64,000 nt of DNA. It comes from Lactonifactor longoviformis DSM 17459. Its GTDB lineage: Bacteria; Bacillota; Clostridia; Lachnospirales; Lachnospiraceae. The stretch's first letter is position 1. Every line of letters begins with the position of its first letter. Positions 43,918 through 52,595 of this stretch are shown one piece after another. The position numbers were made by a program, and so were the translations under genes. The notes beneath the pieces are model-generated. The model was not told the DNA's origin, made no database searches, and was given only the letters and a program-made list of their open reading frames with translations. The stretch covers positions 1 to 64,000 of the forward strand of contig NZ_FQVI01000014.1 in the NCBI RefSeq assembly GCF_900129135.1. The letters are read 5' to 3'.

Positions 43918-45198
43918 ATGAAGTCATATGATTTTTTGTTGGATCTGGCTATAATTTTGCTGAGCACGAAGCTGTTCGGACTCTTAACACGTAAGATTCG
44001 CATGCCTCAGGTAGTAGGAGCGCTGCTGGCAGGCTTGCTTCTGGGACCGGCGGTTCTTGGCATTTTAAAGCAGACAGAGTTTATCCATCAGGTATCTGAA
44101 ATCGGTGTTATTGTACTGATGTTCTGCGCAGGACTGGAAACCGATATCGATGAGCTGAAGAAAAGCGGAAAGGCTTCCTTTATTATTGCGCTTATGGGAG
44201 TAATCGTTCCGCTGGCGGGAGGATTTGGCGTTGCCTGGTACTTTAACCGGCCGGGAATGCTGGAATCAACAGCAGATACAAGCCTTCTGCTCCAGAACAT
44301 ATTTATCGGCGTAATTCTGACCGCCACATCTGTAAGTATTACAGTGGAGACCCTCAAAGAGATGGGAAAGCTGAATACGAAAGCGGGAAATGCTATTCTG
44401 GGTGCAGCTATTATTGATGATATTCTTGGTATTATCGCACTGACACTGATCACCAGCATGGCTGATCCGTCGGTGAAAATTGGGGTTGTCCTGCTGAAGA
44501 TTGCCGGTTTCTTTGTTGCTGTTGGACTGGGCGGTTATCTGATACATATTTTGTTTAAAAAATGGGTTACCGGATATAAAAGGGATCTGCAGAGATTTGT
44601 TATTATTTCATTTGTGATCTGTCTTATATTTGCCTATGTGGCGGAAGAATTCTTCGGCGTTGCTGATATCACAGGCGCTTTCTTCGCGGGACTCATCATT
44701 ACAAAGACGACAAAGACGAATTATATAGCCCGCAGATTCAGTACACTGTCTTACCTCTTGCTTTCACCTGTATTTTTTGCCAGTATCGGTATCCAGGTAG
44801 AACTGCCGGAGATGTCATCTATGCTGATCGCATTTTCAGTGATACTGGTTCTTGTTGCAGTTCTTACTAAGGTTGTGGGCTGCGGCCTGGGAGCTAAAAT
44901 GTGCCGCTATTCCAATAAGAATGCCATAAGGATTGGAACGGGTATGATTTCAAGAGGAGAGGTTGCGCTTATTGTGGCTGCGAAAGGAGACAGTGTTGGT
45001 CTGATGTCTGCTTCCCTTCTGGGTCCAGTGGTGGTGGTAGTAGTAATTACAACTATTATTTCTCCCATTCTTCTGAAGCTGGCATTCTCTCACAGTAAGA
45101 AAAAGATTCAGGAACCGGAAGAGTATGTGAGTAATGATTTGGCAAAAGTATATGAAGATGAAGATATAGGAAACCAATACACGGGGACCCGTGAATAG
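43918..45198 (+). CDS. Cation/proton antiporter, CPA2 (KefB/NapA) type
   Basis: A 426-residue membrane protein with about 12-13 helices and no C-terminal nucleotide-binding (TrkA-N) domain. Landmarks: MPQVVGALLAGLLLGPAVLG at the start, the paired acidic residues in GAAIIDDILGIIAL (ion site) and MISRGEVALIV near the end. It should exchange Na+ or K+ for H+. AAAGGGGG is 10 bases ahead. Monocistronic, between its own promoter and a strong terminator. Confidence 0.92.
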   Translation: MKSYDFLLDLAIILLSTKLFGLLTRKIRMPQVVGALLAGLLLGPAVLGILKQTEFIHQVSEIGVIVLMFCAGLETDIDELKKSGKASFIIALMGVIVPLAGGFGVAWYFNRPGMLESTADTSLLLQNIFIGVILTATSVSITVETLKEMGKLNTKAGNAILGAAIIDDILGIIALTLITSMADPSVKIGVVLLKIAGFFVAVGLGGYLIHILFKKWVTGYKRDLQRFVIISFVICLIFAYVAEEFFGVADITGAFFAGLIITKTTKTNYIARRFSTLSYLLLSPVFFASIGIQVELPEMSSMLIAFSVILVLVAVLTKVVGCGLGAKMCRYSNKNAIRIGTGMISRGEVALIVAAKGDSVGLMSASLLGPVVVVVVITTIISPILLKLAFSHSKKKIQEPEEYVSNDLAKVYEDEDIGNQYTGTRE

Positions 45199-45206
45199 AC
45201 AGGAAA

Positions 45207-45246
45207 CGGTGCGGTAGGCTTTTGGCATACCGCACCGGATTTTTTT
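45207..45246 (+). terminator. Terminator after the antiporter gene
   Basis: CGGTGCGGTA (45207-45216) pairs with TACCGCACCG (45228-45237), followed by GATTTTTTT. Confidence 0.92.
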
Positions 45247-45268
45247 GCCTTTTTTTGTATATTAGTGA

Positions 45269-45297
45269 TTGACAAACACATAAGAGCTTAATATAAT
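45269..45297 (+). promoter_or_regulatory. Consensus sigma-A promoter of feoAB
   Basis: TTGACA (45269-45274), 17 bases, TATAAT (45292-45297): a full match, meaning strong expression when not repressed. Confidence 0.92.
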
Positions 45298-45303
45298 AAA
45301 AAT

Positions 45304-45322
45304 GTAAATGATAATTATTTTC
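45304..45322 (+). promoter_or_regulatory. Fur box over the feo transcription start
   Basis: GTAAATGATAATTATTTTC matches the 19-base Fur consensus (GATAATGATAATCATTATC) at 15 positions. It directly follows the -10 box, so iron-loaded Fur would block transcription. Confidence 0.8.
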
Positions 45323-45351
45323 AATATCAATAAATACACAGGGAGACAAAA

Positions 45352-45579
45352 ATGAGTTTAGTGGAAGCTAAGGTTGGCAGCGTATACCGGGTGACGCAGA
45401 TGCTGGTGGAACAAAAGATATTGAGGCGTCTGGAGGCTTTGGGTATCCTGGAAGGTACCAGGATAGAGATTCTCAACAGAAAGAGGAATGGCGCCACCAT
45501 TATAAAAGTAAGAGGCGCCAGATGGGCACTGGGCAGTGACATTGCGTCCGGAATAAATCTGGAGGATTACACAGCATGA
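45352..45579 (+). CDS. feoA: FeoA, ferrous iron transport accessory protein
   Basis: A 75-residue SH3-like protein that helps FeoB. The pattern AKVGSVYRVTQMLVEQKILRRLEALGILEGTRIEILNRKRNGATIIKVRGARWALG fits FeoA. GGGAG lies about 8 bases before the ATG. It overlaps feoB by ATGA. Confidence 0.92.
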   Translation: MSLVEAKVGSVYRVTQMLVEQKILRRLEALGILEGTRIEILNRKRNGATIIKVRGARWALGSDIASGINLEDYTA

Positions 45580-47561
45580 AAAACTATATCAGCGTTGCGT
45601 TTGTAGGCAACCCAAACTGCGGAAAAACTACTCTATTCAATGCGTTTACAGGGGCAAACCTTAAGGTGGCAAACTGGCCGGGTGTGACTGTAGAACGCAA
45701 GGAAGGAGAGACCAGCTATAAGGGACAGAAGATAAAGCTGATTGACCTTCCGGGGATCTACAGCCTTACTTCCTATTCTATGGAGGAGAAGGTTTCCAGA
45801 AAGGCGATCCTGGATGAGGAGATCGATGTCATTGTTAATATTGTAGATGCATCCGCTATGGAACGAAATCTTTACCTTACGCTTCAGCTTCTGGAGATGG
45901 GCAAGCCGGTGATTCTGGCATTGAATATGATGGATATAGTGGAAGAGAGGGGTATGGAGATAGACCTGCACCGTCTGCCGGAGATGCTGGGACACATTCC
46001 GGTAGTTCCGGTATCCGCCAGGAAGAGAACCGGCCTGGACGTGCTGCTGCATGCGGTGAAGCACCATTATGAAGAGCAGAATACGGATCCGGTGGTTTCC
46101 TATACACCGGATATTGAAGATAAAATAGAGGTCCTGGAGCATATGCTTCATGAAAAGTGGCCAGAGGATACGAATCTTCGCTGGCATGCACTGAAGATTC
46201 TGGAAAACGATGAGGAGATTTTAAAAGAGCATCCACTGGATACAAGTGAGGTGGTAGATAAGAATTATGAAAAGATCATCATTAATCAAAAGTATGATTA
46301 CATAGAGGAAATAGTAGAGGAGACGCTGTTTTATAAAAATCAAAAGGAGGAAAAAACAGAGAAAATTGACCGTATCCTGACTCACCGAATCTGGGGCGTA
46401 CCGGTGTTTCTGGGGATTATGGCTCTGGTGTTTTTCTGTACGTTTACGGTAGGAGATGCAGTGAAGGGGATTTTTGAGGCAGGACTTGATTATGCTTTTG
46501 CGGGAATGACACATCTTCTCACAAGTCTGCATGCCTCTGACTGGATGGTTTCTCTGATCGTAGATGGCATTATGGCAGGTGTGGGAGGAATTCTGACCTT
46601 TCTGCCTAATATTTTTATCCTGTTTCTGGCCCTGGCTGTCTTAGAGGACAGTGGTTATATGGCCAGGGTTGCCTATGTCATGGACGGGATCATGGGCAGA
46701 GTCGGACTTTCAGGAAAAGCATTTCTTCCAATGGTTCTCGGCTTCGGATGTACAGTGCCGGCTATTATGGCGTCCAGGACACTGGAAAAGGAGTCGGACA
46801 GAAAGAGGACGATGCTCCTGACCCCTTTTATGTCCTGCTCGGCCAGACTTCCCATCTATGTACTATTTGCAGATATGTTTTTTGGAAAATATGCCATGAT
46901 TGTAGCATTTTCTCTCTACGCCCTGGGTCTGGTGATGGCCATTCTTCTGGCCCTTATCCTCAGAAAGTTCAGTAAAAGCAAGGGTGAGGCGAATCTTCTT
47001 ATAGAACTTCCGGAATACAAGACACCCAATGCCAGGACCATCTGGATCTATGTCTGGGAAAAGGTAAAAGACTATCTGACAAAAGCTGGAACAACTATTT
47101 TCGTTGCATCTATTGTAATCTGGTTCATTTTGAATTACAATACCAGCGGGATGGTTACAGATGTGACAACCAGCTTCGGAGCTTCTATGGGAAAGTGGCT
47201 GGAGCCTCTGCTTGCTCCGGCGGGCCTGGGAATGTGGCAGATCGCAGTTGCCCTAATTTCCGGTCTGTCTGCCAAAGAAGTAGTAATTTCCAGTTTTTCT
47301 GTGCTCTACGGTATCAGCAATATTAATTCTTTGGAAGGCATGGGACAGTTATCCCAGATACTGGCGGGACAGAATTTCGGAGCTTTGAATGCCTATGCTC
47401 TGATGGTGTTCTGCCTGCTCTACACTCCCTGTGTAGCCACGCTGGCTACGATCCGCAAGGAGACGCACTCTTCGAAGTGGACGATGATGACTGTGTTCTT
47501 TCAGCTGGCGGTTGCTTATCTGGCTGCGGTTCTGGTATTCCAGATTGGAAGTCTGTTTTAA
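45576..47561 (+). CDS. feoB: FeoB, ferrous iron transporter
   Basis: A 661-residue transporter: N-terminal G domain (about 1-165) with G1 GNPNCGKTT, G3 DLPGIYSL and G4 NMMD; a helical regulator domain to about 270; then a membrane domain with two Gate motifs (SGKAFLPMVLGFGCTVPA and the later YTPCVATLATIRKE). It imports Fe2+ when oxygen is absent. Translation is coupled to feoA; a Cys-rich miniprotein gene follows 12 bases later. Confidence 0.97.
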   Translation: MKNYISVAFVGNPNCGKTTLFNAFTGANLKVANWPGVTVERKEGETSYKGQKIKLIDLPGIYSLTSYSMEEKVSRKAILDEEIDVIVNIVDASAMERNLYLTLQLLEMGKPVILALNMMDIVEERGMEIDLHRLPEMLGHIPVVPVSARKRTGLDVLLHAVKHHYEEQNTDPVVSYTPDIEDKIEVLEHMLHEKWPEDTNLRWHALKILENDEEILKEHPLDTSEVVDKNYEKIIINQKYDYIEEIVEETLFYKNQKEEKTEKIDRILTHRIWGVPVFLGIMALVFFCTFTVGDAVKGIFEAGLDYAFAGMTHLLTSLHASDWMVSLIVDGIMAGVGGILTFLPNIFILFLALAVLEDSGYMARVAYVMDGIMGRVGLSGKAFLPMVLGFGCTVPAIMASRTLEKESDRKRTMLLTPFMSCSARLPIYVLFADMFFGKYAMIVAFSLYALGLVMAILLALILRKFSKSKGEANLLIELPEYKTPNARTIWIYVWEKVKDYLTKAGTTIFVASIVIWFILNYNTSGMVTDVTTSFGASMGKWLEPLLAPAGLGMWQIAVALISGLSAKEVVISSFSVLYGISNINSLEGMGQLSQILAGQNFGALNAYALMVFCLLYTPCVATLATIRKETHSSKWTMMTVFFQLAVAYLAAVLVFQIGSLF

Positions 47562-47573
47562 GGAGGAATAAGT

Positions 47574-47717
47574 ATGGCAACAGCATTGATAGGAATTCTG
47601 ATATTTGGTTACGCCGCATTTGTCATCCGCAGAAAAATAAAAGATGCGAAAAACGGAAAATTCTGCAGCTGCAGCTGTGAAGGCTGCTGTAAAGGCTGCG
47701 GGAAGGCCGTGAAATAG
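47574..47717 (+). CDS. FeoB-associated Cys-rich membrane miniprotein
   Basis: A 47-residue protein with one N-terminal helix (residues 3-19), a basic stretch and a tail with six cysteines: FCSCSCEGCCKGCGKAVK. AAGGAGG (47560-47566) is 7 bases ahead, inside the end of feoB. This matches the known FeoB-associated Cys-rich family in Firmicutes, thought to help iron transfer, perhaps as FeoC does in enterics. The family role is not proven. Confidence 0.88.
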   Translation: MATALIGILIFGYAAFVIRRKIKDAKNGKFCSCSCEGCCKGCGKAVK

Positions 47718-47733
47718 TAGATAGGAGAGTTGG

Positions 47734-49476
47734 ATGAAGATTCTGCTAGCGGCAGTGAACGCCAAATATATACACTCGAATCTGGCGGTCTATTCTCTTA
47801 AGGCGTTTGCCGGAGAATACAAAGAACAGATAGAGATTGGTGAATATACAATAAATCAGAAAAAGGATGAGATATTAAAAGGCCTCTATCAAAAGAGGCC
47901 TGATGTCTTATGCTTTTCTTGCTATATATGGAATATTTCTTACGTCACGGATCTGATAACAGAGGCGGCAAAGCTTATGCCCCATACCAGGATATGGGTG
48001 GGGGGACCGGAAGTATCCTATGACGGGGAATCGTTCCTGAATAAGTACCCCCAGGTGGAAGGGGTGATGGTCGGTGAGGGAGAAGAAACCTTTCTGGAGC
48101 TGGTGCGGCACTATACCGAGGGAAAAAAAGCGCTTGAAGAGATTCCTGGAATTGTGTTTCGGGATCGCGGGAAAGGACAGCTGTGCAGAACTCCCTCAAG
48201 AGAGATTCTAGATATGAACGAGATTCCTTTTCCCTATGAGAAGATAGAAGCATTTTCCCATAAAATCATCTATTATGAAAGCAGCAGAGGATGCCCTTTT
48301 TCCTGCAGTTACTGCCTGTCTTCCGTTGATAAAAAACTGAGGTTTCGGAAACTGGATCTTGTATACCGGGAACTTCAGTATTTTTTAGATCACAGGGTAC
48401 CCCAGGTCAAGTTTGTAGACAGGACCTTTAACTGCAGAAGGGATCATGCCATGGGAATCTGGACGTATATCAGGGATCATGACAATGGGGTCACTAATTT
48501 TCATTTTGAGATTGCTGCGGATCTGCTGGCCCGGGAAGAGCTGGAGCTTATGAGGACTTTGCGTCCAGGCCTGATCCAGTTGGAAATCGGGGTGCAGTCC
48601 ACTAACGAAAGGACCATAGAAGCCATAAAAAGAAAGATGGACTTTGCCAGGGTCTCTGAGGTGGTGAGCGAGGTGCACAGGGGAAAGAATATTCACCAGC
48701 ATCTGGATCTGATTGCAGGTCTCCCCTTTGAGGATTATGAGAGTTTCGGCCGTTCCTTCGATCAGGTATACAGACTGAGACCCCATCAGCTGCAGCTGGG
48801 ATTCCTCAAAGTTTTGAAGGGATCTTATATGCATGAGAGAGCAGGAGAATACGGATGTGTCTATCAGAGCAGAGAGCCTTATGAGGTTTTGAGAACCAAA
48901 TGGCTGTCTTATGATGATGTGCTGAGGCTTAAGGGAATTGAGGAGATGGTGGAAACATACTATAACAGCGGACAGTTTTCTACGGTTCTGTCCGGGATAG
49001 AAGCAACAGTATCCTCCCCCTTTCTGTTTTATGAAACGCTGGCCGCATTTTATGAAGAACGGGGATATTTTGCAGTCTCGCACTCCAGGCTGCAGCGGTA
49101 CGATATTTTTTTGGAATTTCTGATGGAATGGGACTGTGCACATCTGGAGGAATATAAGGAGCGCATGCTCTATGATTTATATCTGAGGGAGAATCTGAAA
49201 AGCAGGCCTGGCTGGGCAAAAGATATGGGGAGTTTTAGAAATAAGATACATGCATTCTACCAGCGGGAAGAGGAGAACCCCCGTTATCTTACAGAATACA
49301 AAGGGTATCAGGCCAGGCAGCTTTGTAAGATGACTCACATAGAAGTATTTAGCTTCCCGGCAGACACAGGGGGGAAGAAGAGGGAGAGATGGATTCTCTT
49401 TAAGTATAAAACGCGTGACCCCTTGACCAACGACGCTATTGCCATAGAGATTCCGCCCCGGGAACTGGGGGAATAG
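47734..49476 (+). CDS. B12-binding-domain radical SAM protein (DUF4080 type)
   Basis: A 580-residue enzyme. The N-terminal cobalamin-binding-like domain (about 1-135, LLAAVNAKYIHSNLAVYSL and VWVGGPEVSYD-like segment) is followed by a radical SAM core with CPFSCSYC (about 187-194) for the 4Fe-4S cluster, and a C-terminal DUF4080 region (about 375-570). Members are common in clostridia and have no settled substrate; methylation or rearrangement is possible. It stands between the feo genes and nth, 16 bases after the miniprotein. Confidence 0.88.
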   Translation: MKILLAAVNAKYIHSNLAVYSLKAFAGEYKEQIEIGEYTINQKKDEILKGLYQKRPDVLCFSCYIWNISYVTDLITEAAKLMPHTRIWVGGPEVSYDGESFLNKYPQVEGVMVGEGEETFLELVRHYTEGKKALEEIPGIVFRDRGKGQLCRTPSREILDMNEIPFPYEKIEAFSHKIIYYESSRGCPFSCSYCLSSVDKKLRFRKLDLVYRELQYFLDHRVPQVKFVDRTFNCRRDHAMGIWTYIRDHDNGVTNFHFEIAADLLAREELELMRTLRPGLIQLEIGVQSTNERTIEAIKRKMDFARVSEVVSEVHRGKNIHQHLDLIAGLPFEDYESFGRSFDQVYRLRPHQLQLGFLKVLKGSYMHERAGEYGCVYQSREPYEVLRTKWLSYDDVLRLKGIEEMVETYYNSGQFSTVLSGIEATVSSPFLFYETLAAFYEERGYFAVSHSRLQRYDIFLEFLMEWDCAHLEEYKERMLYDLYLRENLKSRPGWAKDMGSFRNKIHAFYQREEENPRYLTEYKGYQARQLCKMTHIEVFSFPADTGGKKRERWILFKYKTRDPLTNDAIAIEIPPRELGE

Positions 49477-49498
49477 AGTATTTCAGGAGAGGACGAAT

Positions 49499-50149
49499 AT
49501 GACAAAAAGGACAAAAGAGATTCTGGATCTGCTGGATGAAGTGTATACAACAGAGTATAAGTGCTATTTGAATCACGACAGTGCAGAACAGCTGCTCATC
49601 GCCACGATGCTCAGTGCACAATGTACAGATGCCAGAGTGAATATAGTTACAGAATCATTGTTTAAGAAATATCCGGATATGGAGGCTTTTGCCAATGCGG
49701 ATTTGAAGGAATTGGAGCAGGACATTAAGTCCACAGGCTTTTACAGGAATAAGGCAAAAAATATTTTAGGATGTTCCAGAAAGTTAGTGGAAGAGTACGG
49801 GGGAAAGGTACCTAATGATTTGGAGGTTCTCACCAGTCTTCCCGGTGTGGGAAGAAAAACTGCAAATGTGATACGGGGAAATATATTTCATGAACCCAGT
49901 GTTGTGGTGGATACCCATGTAAAGAGAATTTCACGGAGACTGGGATTTACAAAAGAGGAAGATCCGGTTAAAATTGAATATGATCTGATGAGAGTACTTC
50001 CCAAAGAGCACTGGATTCTGTATAATATTCAGATTATTACCTTTGGAAGGCAAATTTGCTTTGCCAGAAATCCTAAGTGTGAGGAGTGCTTTCTCACGAA
50101 ATACTGTAAAGAGTATAAGGAACGGAAGAAAAAGGGGGATAAAGCATGA
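49499..50149 (+). CDS. nth: Endonuclease III
   Basis: A 216-residue DNA glycosylase/AP lyase for oxidised pyrimidines. The helix-hairpin-helix LPGVGRKTANV holds the catalytic lysine, VVDTHVKRISRRLG the catalytic aspartate, and the C-terminus has the Cys-x6-Cys-x2-Cys-x5-Cys iron-sulfur motif (CFARNPKCEECFLTKYC). Standard length. Its stop overlaps the next start in ATGA. Confidence 0.97.
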   Translation: MTKRTKEILDLLDEVYTTEYKCYLNHDSAEQLLIATMLSAQCTDARVNIVTESLFKKYPDMEAFANADLKELEQDIKSTGFYRNKAKNILGCSRKLVEEYGGKVPNDLEVLTSLPGVGRKTANVIRGNIFHEPSVVVDTHVKRISRRLGFTKEEDPVKIEYDLMRVLPKEHWILYNIQIITFGRQICFARNPKCEECFLTKYCKEYKERKKKGDKA

Positions 50150-50856
50150 GAGCATATGTTACCCTTGACCTGGAAACTACTGGACTGCAGCCGGATAAGG
50201 ATGCGATTCTGGAGATTGGAGCAATCAAGGTTGTGGAGGGAAGTGTGGCAGATACCTATGCAACCTTTGTGGATCCCCGGAGGGAGATCCCTCCAAGGAT
50301 TACAGAGATCACCGGCATTAGCGGGGACATGGTGGCGGGGCAGCCCGGAATTGAGTCTGCGCTTCCGAGACTTCTGGAGTTCTGCGGGGATTATCCCCTG
50401 CTAGGGCATAACCTGCTTTTTGACTATAGCTTTGTAAAATATGGGGCAGCCGGACAGGGCCTTGCGTTTGAAAAAAAAGGGATGGATACACTGGCAATTT
50501 CCAGAAAGGTTTTGCCGGAGCTGAAGAGCCGCAGCCTGCAGTACCTGAGAAGGTATTACAGAATCCCTCAGGAAAAAGCACACCGGGCGCTGGACGATGC
50601 CAGAACTACTTACCTTTTGTATGAAAAACTGTTCGAGGAGTTCGGCCAGAGCCATCCGGAGGCATTTTGCTGCAGTCCTCTGGTGTGCAGGATAAAAAAA
50701 CAGTCTTCCATCACAAATGCGCAAAAAGGGTACTTGCGGGATTTGATAAAATATCATAAAATAGAATTTGATACAGAGATGGATAGTCTGTCGAAAAGCG
50801 ATGCCTCAAAAATCATTGACGGTATTCTTTCGACATATGGAAGAATAAAGAGGTGA
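50146..50856 (+). CDS. DnaQ-like 3'-5' exonuclease
   Basis: A 236-residue DEDDh exonuclease: ExoI TLDLETTGLQ (Asp and Glu), ExoII GHNLLFDYSF and ExoIII HRALDDARTT. Residues about 185-236 add a C-terminal piece (TNAQKGYLRDLIKYHKIEF) that is often seen in Firmicute members and may bind DNA. It resembles the epsilon proofreading subunit or the exonuclease part of PolC. Translation is coupled to nth, suggesting DNA repair. Confidence 0.92.
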   Translation: MRAYVTLDLETTGLQPDKDAILEIGAIKVVEGSVADTYATFVDPRREIPPRITEITGISGDMVAGQPGIESALPRLLEFCGDYPLLGHNLLFDYSFVKYGAAGQGLAFEKKGMDTLAISRKVLPELKSRSLQYLRRYYRIPQEKAHRALDDARTTYLLYEKLFEEFGQSHPEAFCCSPLVCRIKKQSSITNAQKGYLRDLIKYHKIEFDTEMDSLSKSDASKIIDGILSTYGRIKR

Positions 50857-50862
50857 AAAAAG

Positions 50863-50961
50863 ATGAATATGAATAACCCTAAGACGAAACGCATTATCGC
50901 CGGGATTATTGCAGGATTTCTTATTCTGGCAATGGTGGTTCCCATGTTTATTCCCGGGTAA
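50863..50961 (+). CDS. Single-helix membrane miniprotein
   Basis: A 32-residue protein (30 if the second ATG at 50869 is used) with a basic start (NNPKTKRI) and one hydrophobic helix to the end. The GAGG (50850-50853) is suitably placed. It lies 6 bases after the exonuclease gene. Similar tiny, basic-then-hydrophobic proteins are widespread in clostridia; function unknown. The coding call rests on position, ribosome site and clean composition. Confidence 0.6.
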   Translation: MNMNNPKTKRIIAGIIAGFLILAMVVPMFIPG

Positions 50962-51016
50962 TAGAATAACCATATTTGTTTCATGGGATTATGGGAAAAG
51001 AAGGCAGGATAAATAT

Positions 51017-52000
51017 ATGAGAATAGGAAAACTACCGGAGCCGGTGCTTATCCGTTCTGTACTGAAAGAAATCAGCCACAGAAGGGCAGAGGTTCTGGCT
51101 GGTCCCGGGGTTGGCCGGGACAGTGCGGCAGTTGAGATTGGTCCGGGGGAAGTATTCGTACTTTCCTCGGATTCTGTTACGGGTGAGGGAATTTACACGG
51201 TAAGCCGCGGCGTGTATGCTGTGGTAAATGATCTGGCGGCTTCAGGCGCAGAGCCTGTGGGAATTATGGCTACCGTATTGCTGCCCAAAAAGACAGACGA
51301 ATCTTATCTGAAGCATAGGATGCGGGAATTAGAAAGGATCTGCAGGGAATTGCACCTGGAGGTGCTGGGCGGACACACAGAGGTAACAGAGGCAGTGAAC
51401 CAGCCTGTTTTTTCTTTGACAGGAACCGGCAAGATAAAAAAGCAAAATCTTATGTCCGTGTCAGAGATAAAGCCGGGGCAGGATCTGGTACTGACCAAAT
51501 GGATTGGCCTGGAAGCAACCGCTGCCATAGCCAGAGAGAAGAAAGCAGAATTGCTGGAGCGGTTCTCTCTGGCATTTGTAGAGGAAGCCAGTAATTTTGA
51601 GCAGTATCTGTCAGTGCTTCCGGAGGCTCAAATTGCCGTGGAGGCGGGAGTAACCGCCATGCATGACCTCAGAACAGGGGGCATCTTCGGCGCTCTCTGG
51701 GAGATGGCTAGCGGCGGAGATATCGGACTTGAGGTAGATCTCAGAAGCATTCCTGTCCGCCAGGAGACGGTGGAGATCTGTGAGGCATTCGGACTAAACC
51801 CTTATCAGGTTACGTCCAGCGGTTCCCTGCTCCTTGCAGCGGAAAATGGAAATCATCTGGTGAGAGCGCTGTCCCAGAAGGGCATTCATGGAGCGGTCAT
51901 CGGGAAAACTACAGAGGGCAGGGAGCGTATCCTGAGAAACCAGGGAGAAGTAAGATATCTGGATAAGCCCCAGCCGGATGAGCTGCACAAAATACTATAA
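51017..52000 (+). CDS. AIR synthase-like (HypE/PurM superfamily) protein
   Basis: A 327-residue PurM-fold protein, N-terminal domain about 1-150, C-terminal 160-325. The region SSDSVTGEGIYTVSRGVYAVVNDLAASGAEPVGIM carries the metal/ATP motif, and MHDLRTGGIFGALWEMA the second. It resembles HypE, which dehydrates a thiocarboxamide during hydrogenase assembly, but no hyp genes are near, so its reaction is unclear. The ATG at 51017 is used; homology does not extend upstream. Confidence 0.85.
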   Translation: MRIGKLPEPVLIRSVLKEISHRRAEVLAGPGVGRDSAAVEIGPGEVFVLSSDSVTGEGIYTVSRGVYAVVNDLAASGAEPVGIMATVLLPKKTDESYLKHRMRELERICRELHLEVLGGHTEVTEAVNQPVFSLTGTGKIKKQNLMSVSEIKPGQDLVLTKWIGLEATAAIAREKKAELLERFSLAFVEEASNFEQYLSVLPEAQIAVEAGVTAMHDLRTGGIFGALWEMASGGDIGLEVDLRSIPVRQETVEICEAFGLNPYQVTSSGSLLLAAENGNHLVRALSQKGIHGAVIGKTTEGRERILRNQGEVRYLDKPQPDELHKIL

Positions 52001-52016
52001 GAAAGAAGCTAAGGAT

Positions 52017-52517
52017 ATGGCAAGACTGAACATCGTACTATACGAGCCGGAGATTCCGGCGAACACAGGAAATATAGGCAGAACCTGCGTGGCAACCGGG
52101 ACCAGGCTGCATCTCATTGAACCTCTGGGATTCCGACTGGGCGAAAAGGAACTGAAGCGGGCAGGGATGGACTACTGGAAGGATTTGGATGTAACCACCT
52201 ACGTGAACTACGAAGAGTTTCTGGAGAAAAATCCGGGGGCAAAAATCTACATGGCCACCACAAAGGGGCCCCGGACTTATACGGACGCTGTGTATGAAGA
52301 AGACTGCTACATTATGTTCGGAAAAGAAAGCGCAGGAATCCCCGAAGAAATCCTTCTGGAAAACCAGGAGACGGCCATCCGCATCCCTATGATTGGAAAT
52401 ATCCGATCCCTCAATCTGGGGAATTCAGTGGCAATTGTACTGTACGAAGCACTGCGGCAGCATAACTTTGATCACATGCAGCTGGAAGGGCATCTGACGA
52501 AATATGAATGGAGATAA
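52017..52517 (+). CDS. trmL: tRNA (cytidine/uridine-34-2'-O)-methyltransferase
   Basis: A 166-residue SPOUT methyltransferase. Motifs: LYEPEIPANTGNIGRTC at the start, MFGKESAGIPEEIL and the trefoil knot IPMIGNIRSLNLGNSVAIVLYEALRQ. It methylates the wobble ribose of tRNA-Leu. The ribosome site is weak (AGGA just before the start), so translation may follow from the gene ahead. It ends before the second repeat terminator. Confidence 0.94.
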   Translation: MARLNIVLYEPEIPANTGNIGRTCVATGTRLHLIEPLGFRLGEKELKRAGMDYWKDLDVTTYVNYEEFLEKNPGAKIYMATTKGPRTYTDAVYEEDCYIMFGKESAGIPEEILLENQETAIRIPMIGNIRSLNLGNSVAIVLYEALRQHNFDHMQLEGHLTKYEWR

Positions 52518-52531
52518 AGGCTTTGCACCTT

Positions 52532-52595
52532 AAAAAGGGACAGGGCAGATCGATTTTGGGACGTGTTCTTTTTAAAAAGAACACGTCCCCTTTTT
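52532..52595. repeat. REP-like dispersed element, copy 2, acting as terminator
   Basis: Perfect 32-bp palindrome at 52558-52589, left arm GGGACGTGTTCTTTTT, preceded by AAAAAGGGACAGGGCAGATC and ATTTT and followed by CTTTTTT. Same layout as copy 1 at 34.2 kb. It lies between convergent trmL and the sensor kinase gene. Confidence 0.85.

Noticed and set aside
48385-49143. Minus-strand frame (252 codons) opposite the radical SAM gene
   Set aside because: Same reason: opposite strand of a gene with an intact CxxxCxxC core.
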